Of a stretch of 64,000 nucleotides of DNA, positions 16,112-25,340 are shown piece by piece (the stretch's first letter is position 1; every line of letters begins with the position of its first letter). The position numbers were made by a program, and so were the translations under genes. The stretch is from Streptomyces sp. KL109B (GTDB lineage: Bacteria; Actinomycetota; Actinomycetes; Streptomycetales; Streptomycetaceae). The notes under the pieces were generated by a model. That model worked only from the letters and a program-made list of their open reading frames with translations, had not been told where the DNA came from and made no database searches. The stretch is taken from contig NZ_JASERL010000014.1 in assembly GCF_030766935.1 (NCBI RefSeq), positions 217,347 through 281,346 on the forward strand. Direction: 5' to 3'.

Positions 16112-16215
16112 CCTGCTGCCCCCTCCGACCGCTTCCCACCTCTTGACCCACTGCCCCGCCGCAGGCAATTTGAACTCATTCCTAGATTCCCGTTCCAGGA
16201 TTGAGGGGCACTGCC

Positions 16216-17388
16216 GTGGTCGACTTCTCGCTGTCCACCGAGGAACGCCAGATCCGGGACACCGTGCGCGCGTTCATCACCAAAGAGGTGATGCCGCTGG
16301 AGCAGGACGTGCTCCGCAACGAACGCGCGGGACGGCCAGGTGTCGACCCCGCACAGATCGCCGAACTCCGCGCCAAGGCCCGCAAGGTGGGCTTCTGGGG
16401 TGTCAACACCCCGGAGGAGTACGGCGGGATGAACCTCGGCGCCGTCATGTCCGCGATCATCGCGATGGAGACCGGCCGCACCTTCGTCCCCTTCAGCTTC
16501 GGCGGCGGCGCCGACAACATCCTCTACTCCTGCGACGACCAGCAGAAACAGGAGTACCTGCTGCCGACCATCGAGGGTGAGCGCCGCTCCTGCTTCGCCA
16601 TCACCGAACCCGGCGCCGGCTCCGACGCCCGCAATATCCGCAGCCGCGCCGTCCGCGACGGCGACGACTGGCTGATCACCGGCGAGAAGACGTTCATCAC
16701 CGGCGGCAACGAAGCCGACTTCGTGATGGTGTTCGCCGTCACCGACCCCGACAAGGGCGCCGACGGCGGAGTCACCTGCTTCCTCGTCGACCGAGACATG
16801 GGCTGGAAGTCCGAACCCATCGCCACCATGGGCCAGTGGGGACCCGCCTCCCTCGTCTTCGACCACGTACGCGTCCCAGGACGCAACGTCCTCGGCGAGG
16901 TCGGCCAGGGCTTCCACCTCGCCATGCGGTGGATCGGCCAGGGCCGCTACCTCATCCCCGCCCGCGCCATCGGCTCCGCCGAACGCATGCTGCAGATGGG
17001 CGTCGACTACGCCCGCCAGCGGCACTCCATGGGCCACCCCATCGCCGACTACCAGGCCATCCAGTGGCACATCGCCGACTCCCAGGTCGAGATCGAGTCC
17101 GCGAAGTGGCTCACCCTGTACGCCGCCTGGCGCGCCCAGCAGGGCATGGACGCCCGGCACGCCTCCTCCATCGCCAAGCTCAACGGCGCCGTCATGGCCA
17201 ACCAGGTCGTCGACCGCGTCCTCCAGATCCACGGCGGCATGGGCTACACCAAGGAACTCCCCATCGAACGCTGGTACCGCGAGCTGCGCCTGCTGCGCAT
17301 CTTCGAAGGCACCGACGAGATCCAGAAGCGCACCATCGCCCGTAACCTCATCAAGGGGCACGTCCGACTCGGCGGGATCGGCGAGTGA
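16216..17388 (+). CDS. Acyl-CoA dehydrogenase
   Basis: A 390-residue flavoprotein of the acyl-CoA dehydrogenase family, which introduces a trans-2 double bond into acyl-CoA and passes electrons to ETF. Visible signatures are CFAITEPGAGSDARNIRS (flavin/substrate loop), ITGEKTFITGGNEADF, GQGRYLIPARAIGSA, QIHGGMGYTKELPIERWYRE and the catalytic base Glu364 in IFEGTDEIQ. I choose GTG 16216, with GAGGGG 7 bases upstream, over the TTG at 16201. Its stop overlaps the start of the MFS gene (GTGA at 17385-17388), so the two are translationally coupled. It is divergent from the TetR regulator. Confidence 0.93.
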   Translation: MVDFSLSTEERQIRDTVRAFITKEVMPLEQDVLRNERAGRPGVDPAQIAELRAKARKVGFWGVNTPEEYGGMNLGAVMSAIIAMETGRTFVPFSFGGGADNILYSCDDQQKQEYLLPTIEGERRSCFAITEPGAGSDARNIRSRAVRDGDDWLITGEKTFITGGNEADFVMVFAVTDPDKGADGGVTCFLVDRDMGWKSEPIATMGQWGPASLVFDHVRVPGRNVLGEVGQGFHLAMRWIGQGRYLIPARAIGSAERMLQMGVDYARQRHSMGHPIADYQAIQWHIADSQVEIESAKWLTLYAAWRAQQGMDARHASSIAKLNGAVMANQVVDRVLQIHGGMGYTKELPIERWYRELRLLRIFEGTDEIQKRTIARNLIKGHVRLGGIGE

Positions 17389-18803
17389 AGCCGGGCCGGC
17401 GAGTGCGGCCGGGCCGGCGAGTGCGGCGGGGCCGGCGCGTGACCGGCGGACGCCCGCGCCCGCGGCTCTTCCGGGTGCGCGAGCTCGACCACTACCCCAA
17501 CTCCCGGCAGCGGATGCGCATCCTGTCGATGGCCGTCCTCGCCGTCCTGATCGCCTCCTACGAGGGCCAGATCGCGCCCGTCGTGCCACTGCTCCTCGAC
17601 GACCTCGACATGTCACTGACCACGTACGGCGCCGTCTCCGCCACCGCGCTCGTCGCGGGCGCCATCGCGTCGATGGTCGGCGGTCGGCTCACCGACACCG
17701 TCGGCCGAGTGCGGCTCATCGTGCCGCTGCTGATGCTCACCGCGCTGTGCTGCTTCCTGATGACGACCGTCCACTCACCCGGTCAACTCCTCGCCGTACG
17801 CGCCGTGTTGTCGGTGGTCGACGGGATGGCGATGGCGGGCACCGCGCCGCTCGTGCGGGACTTCTCGCCGCGGATGGGCCGCGCGCAGGCCTTCGGCTTC
17901 TGGACCTGGGGCCCGGTCGGCGCGAGCTTCCTCGCCGCCGCCGTCGCCAGCCTCACGCTGCCGCTGTTCGACGACTCGTGGCGCTCGCAGTTCGTCATCA
18001 TGGGCACCGTCTCGCTCGTCCTCTCCGTGGTGATCGCCCTCAACATCGCCGACCTGTCACCCGAACTGCGCGCCCGCATCGTCCAGTCCGAACGCGAGAC
18101 ACTCGGCCGCGCCGACCACACCGAACCACCCCGCGTCCGCGACCTGTTCGCACACCGCGCCGTCTGGGCACACGTCATCGGCATCGCGTCCTGGCTGGTG
18201 CTGTACGTGACACTCACCGTGTACGGGCAGACCATGCTCGCGGAGAGCTTCGACCTGACGGCGGCGCGGGCCTCCCAGATCATGGCGGCGTTCTGGACGC
18301 TGAACATCCTCACGCTCGTCCTCTCCGGCCGGCTCTCCGACCGCCTGCAACTGCGCAAGCCGTTCTGTGTCGGCGGCACGGTCGGCGGCATCGTCCTCAC
18401 CGCTTACCTGGCGAGCCTCATCGGCCGCGACGACGTGTCACACCTGCACGTCGCCATCACCGGCGCCCTCATCGGCGGCGTGATGGGCTGCGCCTACGGG
18501 CCGTGGATGGCGAACTTCTCCGAGAACGCCGAGGACATCGACCCGCGCCTCCAGGGCACCGCGTGGGGCGTGTTCACCTTCCTGACCAAGGCGATGGCGG
18601 TGGTGGTGCTGGTCGCGGTGCCCCGTGTCATCGAGTCCGGCGGCTGGCGCGCGTGGCTCATCGTGTCGGTGTGCTGCATGGCCGTGTTCGTGCCGGCGTC
18701 GCTGTTCTTCCGCGGCCCCTGGCGGCGCGCGAAGGCGGCACCGGAGGCGGCACCGGAGGCGTCGCCGCAGGACGCCCCGGCCCCCGCCCCCGCGAGCGAC
18801 TGA
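17385..18803 (+). CDS. MFS transporter with repeat-encoded basic N-terminus
   Basis: A 472-residue major facilitator protein. After a strongly basic N-terminal tail come 12 predicted membrane segments beginning at MRILSMAVLAVLIASYEG, with GGRLTDTVGRVRLIVP in loop 2-3 and SGRLSDRLQLRKPF in loop 8-9. The tail includes three copies of GRRVR encoded by an 18-base tandem repeat at 17393-17446. The C-terminus is Ala/Pro-rich (APEAAPEASP). The GTG start overlaps the acyl-CoA dehydrogenase stop by four bases, so it is expected to move a carboxylic acid or related compound used by that enzyme; the substrate is unknown. GTG at 17439 after the repeat is a possible shorter start. Confidence 0.86.
   Translation: MKPGRRVRPGRRVRRGRRVTGGRPRPRLFRVRELDHYPNSRQRMRILSMAVLAVLIASYEGQIAPVVPLLLDDLDMSLTTYGAVSATALVAGAIASMVGGRLTDTVGRVRLIVPLLMLTALCCFLMTTVHSPGQLLAVRAVLSVVDGMAMAGTAPLVRDFSPRMGRAQAFGFWTWGPVGASFLAAAVASLTLPLFDDSWRSQFVIMGTVSLVLSVVIALNIADLSPELRARIVQSERETLGRADHTEPPRVRDLFAHRAVWAHVIGIASWLVLYVTLTVYGQTMLAESFDLTAARASQIMAAFWTLNILTLVLSGRLSDRLQLRKPFCVGGTVGGIVLTAYLASLIGRDDVSHLHVAITGALIGGVMGCAYGPWMANFSENAEDIDPRLQGTAWGVFTFLTKAMAVVVLVAVPRVIESGGWRAWLIVSVCCMAVFVPASLFFRGPWRRAKAAPEAAPEASPQDAPAPAPASD
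17393..17446. repeat. 18-bp tandem repeat inside the MFS N-terminus
   Basis: Units GGGCCGGCGAGTGCGGCC at 17393-17410 and 17411-17428 (one base different), then a degraded third unit to 17446. In frame they encode repeated GRRVRx blocks. Confidence 0.85.
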
Positions 18804-18807
18804 CCTA

Positions 18808-18829
18808 CGGCACACCACCCGTCGTGCCG
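18808..18829. terminator. Weak hairpin between convergent genes
   Basis: CGGCAC (18808-18813) and GTGCCG (18824-18829) can pair across a 10-base loop in the 44-base gap between the convergent MFS and F5/8C genes. The stem is short and there is no T-run. Confidence 0.3.
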
Positions 18830-18847
18830 AACGAGGGCGCGACCGCC

Positions 18848-21800
18848 TCAGCGCACGGACAGGCGGACCAGTCGCGCGTCCGTGGCCCGGCCGCCCGCCA
18901 CCACCGCGAACGCGACGTACCGCGCGGTGGCGGAGCCGAGCTTGAGGGTCCGCTCCGGGCCTTTCCCGTCGAGGCGGCCGGCGCCCCGGTACGCGAGCCC
19001 GTCGGCGCTGAGCTCCACCTCGGCGGGCGGCGCGCCGCCGACCGTCCACTGCGCCTCCACGGTGCGGACCGCTCTGTCCTCGCCGAGGTCGACGACCAGG
19101 CGGCCACCGGGACCCGGCCGCCACGAGGTCGACCGGTCCCCGTCGACCGCCGCGCCCGGATCGGACATGCCGTCGGGCAGCGGACCGGTCGGGAACACGC
19201 TCCGGCCCAGCGCGAGATCGTCCAACGGGAACGCGGTGGCACCGGGCAGGTGCACGGCCGTCTCCCGCGCACGCGTCACCACGGCCACCGCGCTACGGCC
19301 CTGCGCCGCCACCCGGACCCGGCACGCGGCGCCGGAGAGCCGGACGGTGGCGCCGTCCACGACCCGTATGCGCAGGCCGGTGGGGAGGCGGTCGCCGGAG
19401 AGCGGGGTCAGCGTGCAGCGCGGGGCGAGCAACACCGCCTGTCCGGCGTCGAGTTCGGCATGGTAGGCAGTGCCGTCGTCGGTGACGGTCTGGTCGCCCT
19501 CGAAGGCCGTACGACGTGTGCCCTCCTGCGGGACGGACACCGGCGTGGTGACTCGCCCGCCCGACAGGTTGAACACCGCCAAGTGCCCATCGGTGAGCGA
19601 CACATGAACCGCACCGGAGGCGGCCGTGGGGAAGGGCCCGGTGGCCGCCGCGCGCAGCGCGCCCGCCGACGCCTCCGCGAAACCCTCCACCACGACGGGC
19701 GCCGCCGGGCCGTCCGCCGCGACGATCGTGTCCCCGTACACCGCGATCGGATGCCCGCCGCCCCGCACCACGAGCCCGGCCCGCCCGTCGACGTCGAGCC
19801 AGCCACCACGGCTGCGCACGTCCGGCTCCGGCCACGTGGCGAGGTCCTCCCAGTGTGTGCCGTCCGTCGAACCCTGGACACGGTAGGCGCGCCCGGCGGC
19901 GGCCTCCCAGCGCACCGTCACGCGATCGACGTCGTGCGTGGCACCCAGGTCGACGGCCAACCAGCTGTCGGCGCGCGGCCGTTCGGCCTTGGCCACCGCC
20001 CACCGGGTCGTCGGGTCACCGTCGACGGCGAGAGCGGCACCCCTGCCGGTCTCGCTGGACGACGCGGTCGCCGCCCCGCCGCGCGCCAGATCCGGGCCAT
20101 CGGCCCCGTCCCGTACCTCCAGGGCGTACAGCGAGTACCCGTACGTCGGGTCGGGGCGCACACCGAGCATCCGTACGTGCCGGACGGCGGTGCGCGGCAC
20201 CTCCACCTGATCGACGCGCGCACCCGAACCCGACCCGTCCTCGTCCCGGGCCCGCACCGAGACACCGCCCTCCTCGAAGCGGTAGGCGCGTGAGCCGTCG
20301 AGCCCCGCCATGCCGGGCATCGTGAGGTTGTGCACCTCCAGATGGCCCTCGCCCGCGCCGGTACCTGTGCTCGCGTAGACCACCGAACCCGTCGGCAGCG
20401 TCGCGAACCCCGCGTAGCCGCCGCCCAGTTGGAGTACGCTCGCACTGCCGTCGAAGCCGTCGCGCACCGACTCGTACACCCGCACCTCGCGCGCCGTGAC
20501 CTCGCCCGCCGTGGACGGCAGGAACATCGGTGTCGCGCCGCTCAGCCTGAACAGCCAGTCGTCGTGCCCCGGCTGCCAGCCGAACTTCACGAAACCGGAC
20601 TTGCCGACGGCCCCCGCCCACGCGGCCCGCGACTGATGGGACACAAGCCCGGGCCCCGCGCCGAAGTCCGTGACCCCGCGGGCGTGCTCGAACACCTCCT
20701 CACGCGCGTACGGGTGCACCGGCTCATCACCGCGCTCGGCCGCCCACACATGCAGCAGATAGCTGATGGCCAGCTCGGCGCGGGCCTCCGGCTCGTACTT
20801 CGGCTCACCCGAGAACTTCGCGAGGCGGTACTGGGGCGGATACTTCTGGTACGCCTCCAGGCGCTCCGCCAGGGCCTGTTCGGCCCAGGCCGCCGACCGG
20901 TCGCCCGTCACCCGCGCCAGGAACGCGAGCGGGATGACATCCCTGCCGTACAGGTGCTCGCGGTCGTTGACCATCGGCATCAGCGGTTCACCGGCATCGC
21001 TCATGACACCAAGGAGCGTGCGCCAGAGCGGCCGCGCGTTCGGCTGCCGCGTCAGGACCTCGGGGAGCGGCCGCCCGGCCGCCAGGAAGTGTGCCGCGTT
21101 CCGGCCGGAGGTGCGCCACAACTCCTCCTGGTAGTGCGGGCCGAAGGAGCCGTGGTTCTCGACGATGAACGTGTCGTACAGGTTCCGCGCGGAGTTGCGC
21201 GAGACGCGTACCCCGTCCACGAGCGCCGGATTGGCCAGGTCGGCGGGCGGCAGACCGGCCTCGTTGCGCGACCAGACACCGTATCCGGACTCCCAGTCGC
21301 CCCGGCGCGGATCGTCAGGGGCCCAGGCGAGGGCGGGCGCGAGGGTCTGCGCGTACAGGCCCATCTCCTCCAGCTTGGTGTCACCGGCGTGACCGCCCTT
21401 GAGGCCGTTCGGCGTCCAGTCGCCCGAGTCCGGATCGTCGCCCGTGCCCAACGACGTGGTGTACGCGGCCTGTTCACGGGTGATCGTGTCGACGCGGGAG
21501 CGGGTGGTGGCGTCGAGCTCGTCCCACAGGAGCCGCGCCGCGAGCACGAAGTACGACTGGAAGGTGGTGTCGAAGAACAGCTTCCGGCCCCACTCGGTGC
21601 CGCCCGTCAGCCGGTTCGACGCCGCGAAGTGCCGGATGGTGGCCAGCGTGCGCGCCTTGAGGGTGTCACGGTCGACACCGGCCCGCGCACTGTCGTACGT
21701 GCCGTGGGTCAGCAGCACCGCGTTGCCGAGGACGACGGCGAAACCGAAGTCCTTCGCGGTGTAGTGCCCCGCCGCACCGTCCCACTGGGTCTCGGACCAG

Positions 21801-22009
21801 CGGGTGTGGATCAGCAGGACCCGGTGGTAGGTGGCCGCGATGTCGTCCGGGGGCGCGGCCGAACCGTCCGCCGCACACGCCGAGTCGGCGCCGGTGAGCG
21901 CGGGCAGCGCGGCCATGGCGCTCGTCAGGCCGACGGCTTGCAGGAAGCCACGACGGTGCAGCGGCAGCGGCAGCCGGGGTGGTGGTGTGGGCGGCAGGTG
22001 GTGTGACAT
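18848..22009 (-). CDS. Tat-exported large glycan-active protein with two F5/8C (CBM32-like) domains
   Basis: A 1053-residue secreted protein. The N-terminus has a twin-arginine signal (LHRRGFLQAVGLTSAMAALPAL, cut near AxA-AD). Residues about 50-500 look like an all-helical toroid, with LLIHTRWSETQWDG, LFFDTTFQSYFVLAARLLWDE and IVENHGSFGPHYQEELWR, where conserved Asn-His and Tyr would suit a lyase-like active site. A beta-rich region follows. F5/8C-like modules lie at about 646-750 (ATASSSETGRGAALAVDGD, TTRWAV) and 933-1050 (DGMSDPGAAVDGDRSTSW). It is the last gene of the ABC/GH2 operon, so it probably acts outside the cell on the polysaccharide whose products are imported. I cannot assign a lyase or hydrolase family. 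Confidence 0.75.
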   Translation of the reverse strand: MSHHLPPTPPPRLPLPLHRRGFLQAVGLTSAMAALPALTGADSACAADGSAAPPDDIAATYHRVLLIHTRWSETQWDGAAGHYTAKDFGFAVVLGNAVLLTHGTYDSARAGVDRDTLKARTLATIRHFAASNRLTGGTEWGRKLFFDTTFQSYFVLAARLLWDELDATTRSRVDTITREQAAYTTSLGTGDDPDSGDWTPNGLKGGHAGDTKLEEMGLYAQTLAPALAWAPDDPRRGDWESGYGVWSRNEAGLPPADLANPALVDGVRVSRNSARNLYDTFIVENHGSFGPHYQEELWRTSGRNAAHFLAAGRPLPEVLTRQPNARPLWRTLLGVMSDAGEPLMPMVNDREHLYGRDVIPLAFLARVTGDRSAAWAEQALAERLEAYQKYPPQYRLAKFSGEPKYEPEARAELAISYLLHVWAAERGDEPVHPYAREEVFEHARGVTDFGAGPGLVSHQSRAAWAGAVGKSGFVKFGWQPGHDDWLFRLSGATPMFLPSTAGEVTAREVRVYESVRDGFDGSASVLQLGGGYAGFATLPTGSVVYASTGTGAGEGHLEVHNLTMPGMAGLDGSRAYRFEEGGVSVRARDEDGSGSGARVDQVEVPRTAVRHVRMLGVRPDPTYGYSLYALEVRDGADGPDLARGGAATASSSETGRGAALAVDGDPTTRWAVAKAERPRADSWLAVDLGATHDVDRVTVRWEAAAGRAYRVQGSTDGTHWEDLATWPEPDVRSRGGWLDVDGRAGLVVRGGGHPIAVYGDTIVAADGPAAPVVVEGFAEASAGALRAAATGPFPTAASGAVHVSLTDGHLAVFNLSGGRVTTPVSVPQEGTRRTAFEGDQTVTDDGTAYHAELDAGQAVLLAPRCTLTPLSGDRLPTGLRIRVVDGATVRLSGAACRVRVAAQGRSAVAVVTRARETAVHLPGATAFPLDDLALGRSVFPTGPLPDGMSDPGAAVDGDRSTSWRPGPGGRLVVDLGEDRAVRTVEAQWTVGGAPPAEVELSADGLAYRGAGRLDGKGPERTLKLGSATARYVAFAVVAGGRATDARLVRLSVR

Positions 22010-22024
22010 GTGCGGGAACCTCCA

Positions 22025-23821
22025 TCAGTCGCGGGTCCGCGTGAGGATCGCGCGGAGTTCGGGCACCGGCAGCTTCGGCTCGCGGCCCGCCGTCAGCAGG
22101 CCGTTCACCTCCTGCTCGGTGTCGGTGAACTGCGTGTAGCAGAATCCGGCGAGCCCCGAGTCCACCGCCGCCCCCACCAGCGAGGACAGCCGCTCGGCGA
22201 ACTCCTTGTCCGTGGCCACGGTGTCGTAGCCGAACCACTCGGCGCCCTCGGCCGGTTCGAAGGTGGCGCCGCCGAACTCGCTGAGCACGACCGGCTGCCC
22301 CTCGTGGCGCACCCCGTCGAGCGTGAGGCGGCGGACACCGGGCCACTGCTCCGTGAACTCGCCGCGCCGCACCGCCGGTTGACCGTACCGCTCGCGCAGC
22401 ACGTCCGCCCGCTGCGTGTAGTCGTGCACGCCCCACATGTCCGCGGCGGAGATCTCCCAGCCGTCGTTGGAGACGGCGGGGCGGGACGGGTCGAGGGCCT
22501 TGGTGAGGTGGTAGAGGGCGTCCATGAAGTGGCGTTGCTCGGGCACGAGCGCCGGATTCGGCACGGACCAGGACTCGTTGAGGGGGATCCACGCGACGAT
22601 CGAGGGGTGGCTCAGGTCGCGCGACACCGCCTCCGTCCACTCGGCGATCACCCGCTCGACCGTGGTCGCGCCGAACGCGTACGCGGACGGCATCTCCTCC
22701 CACAGCACGAGCCCCAACCGGTCGGCCCAGTACAGGAAGCGCGGGTCCTCGATCTTCTGGTGGACGCGCAGCCCGTTGAGGCCGATCTCCTTGGCGAGCT
22801 CCGCCTCCCGGCGCAGCTCCTGAGCCGACGCCGCGAGGTGTGATCCCGGCCAATAGCCCTGCTGCAGCGCGAGCCGAAGGAAGTACGGCTTGTGGTTGAG
22901 GAGGAACAGGCCGTCGTCCCAGCCGATGTCACGCAGCCCGACGTACGACATGACACGGTCCACCGGGGCGCCGTCCGCCGCGTCCGCCACCTCGACCGTC
23001 GCGTCCACGAGGTGCGGGCGCTCCGGCGTCCACAGCAATTCGTCCCGGTCCTGGCCGTGCCGCAGCGCGGGCACCGCGATGTCGAACGTCGTCTCCTGCC
23101 CCTCGCACAGCGTCCGCTGGTCGGCGAGGACCCGCTCGCCCAGCACGAGCCGCACCGACACATGCACGGGCGCCGCGGGCCACCGGCTCAGCCGGACCCG
23201 GCAGCGTACGCGGGCGTTCGCGACGTCCGGGGTCCAGTGCAGCGTCGTGATGTGCCGCTCGGGAACCTCCTCCAGCCACACCGGCTGCCAGATGCCCGAC
23301 GTGCGGTGGTACCAGATGACGTGCGGGTCGCGGCGCCAGTCCTGCTTTCCGCGCGGCTGCGTCACGTCGAGCGGCTGGTCCTCGGCGCGTACGACGACGA
23401 GCTGTTCGCCGTCCCCGTCGACGGCATCGGTGATGTCGCAGGTGAACCCGGTGTGCCCGCCCTCGTGCCGCCCCACCGGGAGCCCGTTGACCCACACCTC
23501 CGCCCGGTGGTCGACCGCGCCGAAGTGCAGCAACAGGCGCCGCCCGGCGGCGGGACGGGCCACGTCCACGGTGCGCCGGTACCACAGCACCGGATGGAAC
23601 GCGGTGTCCCGCAGCCCGGACGCCGCCGACTCGGGCGGGTAGGGCACGGTCACGACGCCGGTGAACGGCCCGGTGACCTCCGGATCCATCCAGCGCTCCG
23701 CGCGACCGCGGTCGGCGTCGTCGTGGGCGAACCCCCACGGACCGCACAGGTCCCGCCAGTCGGGGTCACGGACCAGCTGCGGCCGGGGGTGTCCTGCGAC
23801 GTCGAGGTGGGTGTGAGACAA
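22025..23821 (-). CDS. Glycoside hydrolase family 2 enzyme
   Basis: A 598-residue GH2 protein with no visible signal peptide, so probably intracellular. Order: jelly-roll sugar-binding domain (about 20-190; WYRRTVDV, AVDHRAEVWVNGLPVGRHEGGH), immunoglobulin-like domain (about 190-300), then the TIM barrel. The likely acid/base is Glu416 in WIPLNESW and the nucleophile Glu515 in VLSEFGG. GH2 covers beta-galactosidases, glucuronidases, mannosidases and others, so the sugar is not fixed by these motifs. It lies 15 bases upstream of the F5/8C gene and about 64 bases downstream of the DUF624-like gene. Its role is to cut oligosaccharides brought in by the operon's ABC importer. Confidence 0.88.
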   Translation of the reverse strand: MSHTHLDVAGHPRPQLVRDPDWRDLCGPWGFAHDDADRGRAERWMDPEVTGPFTGVVTVPYPPESAASGLRDTAFHPVLWYRRTVDVARPAAGRRLLLHFGAVDHRAEVWVNGLPVGRHEGGHTGFTCDITDAVDGDGEQLVVVRAEDQPLDVTQPRGKQDWRRDPHVIWYHRTSGIWQPVWLEEVPERHITTLHWTPDVANARVRCRVRLSRWPAAPVHVSVRLVLGERVLADQRTLCEGQETTFDIAVPALRHGQDRDELLWTPERPHLVDATVEVADAADGAPVDRVMSYVGLRDIGWDDGLFLLNHKPYFLRLALQQGYWPGSHLAASAQELRREAELAKEIGLNGLRVHQKIEDPRFLYWADRLGLVLWEEMPSAYAFGATTVERVIAEWTEAVSRDLSHPSIVAWIPLNESWSVPNPALVPEQRHFMDALYHLTKALDPSRPAVSNDGWEISAADMWGVHDYTQRADVLRERYGQPAVRRGEFTEQWPGVRRLTLDGVRHEGQPVVLSEFGGATFEPAEGAEWFGYDTVATDKEFAERLSSLVGAAVDSGLAGFCYTQFTDTEQEVNGLLTAGREPKLPVPELRAILTRTRD

Positions 23822-23885
23822 GAAGAACTCCGGTGGTGTGGTGCGCTGTTCAGGAAAATTCCGGGGATTTCGCGGAGCCCGGCTG

Positions 23886-24497
23886 TCAGGACGCCGCCCC
23901 GTCGGCGGGGGAGTGGCGCAGGTCGACGGCGGTGGCGGCGAACGCCAGTGGCCCCGCGAGCAGCGGCACGAGCATCGGCATCGCCCACGCGAGAAGCGCG
24001 GCGAGGACGACGGCGCCCGCGAGCAGCAGGCTGCCGCGCGGTTCGGCGAGCGTACGCACGAGCCCCTCCCGCACGGACAACTGGTGTGGTGCTTCGAGCG
24101 CCGTGGCCCGCAGCCCCACGACCGCCGCGCCCAGCGCGAGCAGCAGCAGGGCGGGCGCCAGGACCCGCGCTCCCGGAAGCCCGGAGCGGACCAGGGCGCC
24201 GTCGAGCAGCAGAAGCACGGCGAGGGCTGGCGGCAGCAGGCCGCCCAACAGGGCGCGCCCGGTCAGGCGGGCGCGCAACTCACCCACGTAGACACGCGAG
24301 TTGACCGTCCTCCCGTCCCGCGCCGCGCCCCGCAGCGTCGCCGACGCCGCCGAGAACGCGGCGGGCGCCGTGACGACCGGCAGGCAGGCGAGGCTCGTCA
24401 GGAGGCCGACGAGGAGCATGTCCGCGAAGAGTGTGAAGCCGCCGCCGAACACCTCACCGGGCTCGCGACGCCCGGCAGGGGACATGTGTGTGGTCAT
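23886..24497 (-). CDS. DUF624/YesL-like membrane protein
   Basis: A 203-residue protein with about five hydrophobic segments. FTLFADMLLVGLLTSLACLPVVTAPAAFSAASATL near the N-terminus is the pattern of DUF624 (YesL-like) proteins, which are often encoded beside sugar ABC importers and plant-polysaccharide genes in Gram-positive bacteria. Molecular function is unknown for the family. It starts 6 bases after the upstream permease stop, so it is in the same operon. Confidence 0.72.
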   Translation of the reverse strand: MTTHMSPAGRREPGEVFGGGFTLFADMLLVGLLTSLACLPVVTAPAAFSAASATLRGAARDGRTVNSRVYVGELRARLTGRALLGGLLPPALAVLLLLDGALVRSGLPGARVLAPALLLLALGAAVVGLRATALEAPHQLSVREGLVRTLAEPRGSLLLAGAVVLAALLAWAMPMLVPLLAGPLAFAATAVDLRHSPADGAAS

Positions 24498-24503
24498 GAC
24501 GGC

Positions 24504-25340
24504 TCAGCCCTTCAGTCCGGACGTGGCCATGCCCTGCACCAAGTAGCGCTGGAAGACGAAGAAGAACAGCACGATCGGCAGCACCGAGATCACCGACATG
24601 GCGAACATCGGCCCGTACGCGGACGTGCTGCCCTGGTCGACGAAGCTGCGCAGCGCGAGCGTGATCGTGAACTTCTCCGGAGCGAACAGATAGATCATCT
24701 GCGTGAAGAAGTCGTTCCACGTCCAGATGAACGTGAAGATCGCCGTGGTGATCAGCGCGGGACGGCTCAGCGGCAGCGTGATCGCCCAGTACGTGCGGAA
24801 CGGGCCGCAGCCGTCGATCCGCGCCGACTCCTCCAGCTCACGCGGCAGACCCCGCATGAACTGCACGATGAGGAACACGAAGAACGCCTCGGTGGCCAGG
24901 AACTTCGGCAGGATCAGCGGCCAGAACGTGTCCACCAGGCCGAGCCGGTTGAAGATGATGTACTGCGGGATCAGCACGACGTGGTGCGGCAGCATCAGCG
25001 TCGCCACCATGAAGGCGAACATCGGCCCCCGCATCCGGAACCGCAGCCGCGCGAAGGCGTACGCGGCGAGCGAGCACGACACCACGTTGCCGACGACGGC
25101 GCCACCGGCGATCAGCAGCGTATTGCCGAGCAGCCGGCTCACGGGAACGCCCGACACCCCGTCGAGGGCCGTCGTGTAGTTGGACCACTCGAAGTGGCTC
25201 GGCCACAGGTTCAGGCTGGCGATGACCTCGTCGGCCGGTTTCAGCGACGTCGCCAGCAGCCAGGCCAGCGGGTACAGCAGCACCAGCAGGCACACGGCGG
25301 CGATGGTGTGCGGCAGCCACCGCTTCGCGGCGATGTTCAT
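24504..25340 (-). CDS. Carbohydrate ABC transporter permease (MalG type)
   Basis: A 278-residue inner-membrane permease with six predicted membrane segments. The EAA loop that docks the ATPase reads EESARIDGCGPFRTYWAITLPLSRPAL. The C-terminus QRYLVQGMATSGLKG is typical of MalG-type subunits. The ATG at 25340 overlaps the stop of the MalF-type gene (ATGA, 25337-25340), which fixes the start; the frame is open further upstream only as a shadow. No ATPase gene is in the operon, as usual in Streptomyces, where a shared MsiK serves many sugar importers. Confidence 0.93.
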   Translation of the reverse strand: MNIAAKRWLPHTIAAVCLLVLLYPLAWLLATSLKPADEVIASLNLWPSHFEWSNYTTALDGVSGVPVSRLLGNTLLIAGGAVVGNVVSCSLAAYAFARLRFRMRGPMFAFMVATLMLPHHVVLIPQYIIFNRLGLVDTFWPLILPKFLATEAFFVFLIVQFMRGLPRELEESARIDGCGPFRTYWAITLPLSRPALITTAIFTFIWTWNDFFTQMIYLFAPEKFTITLALRSFVDQGSTSAYGPMFAMSVISVLPIVLFFFVFQRYLVQGMATSGLKG

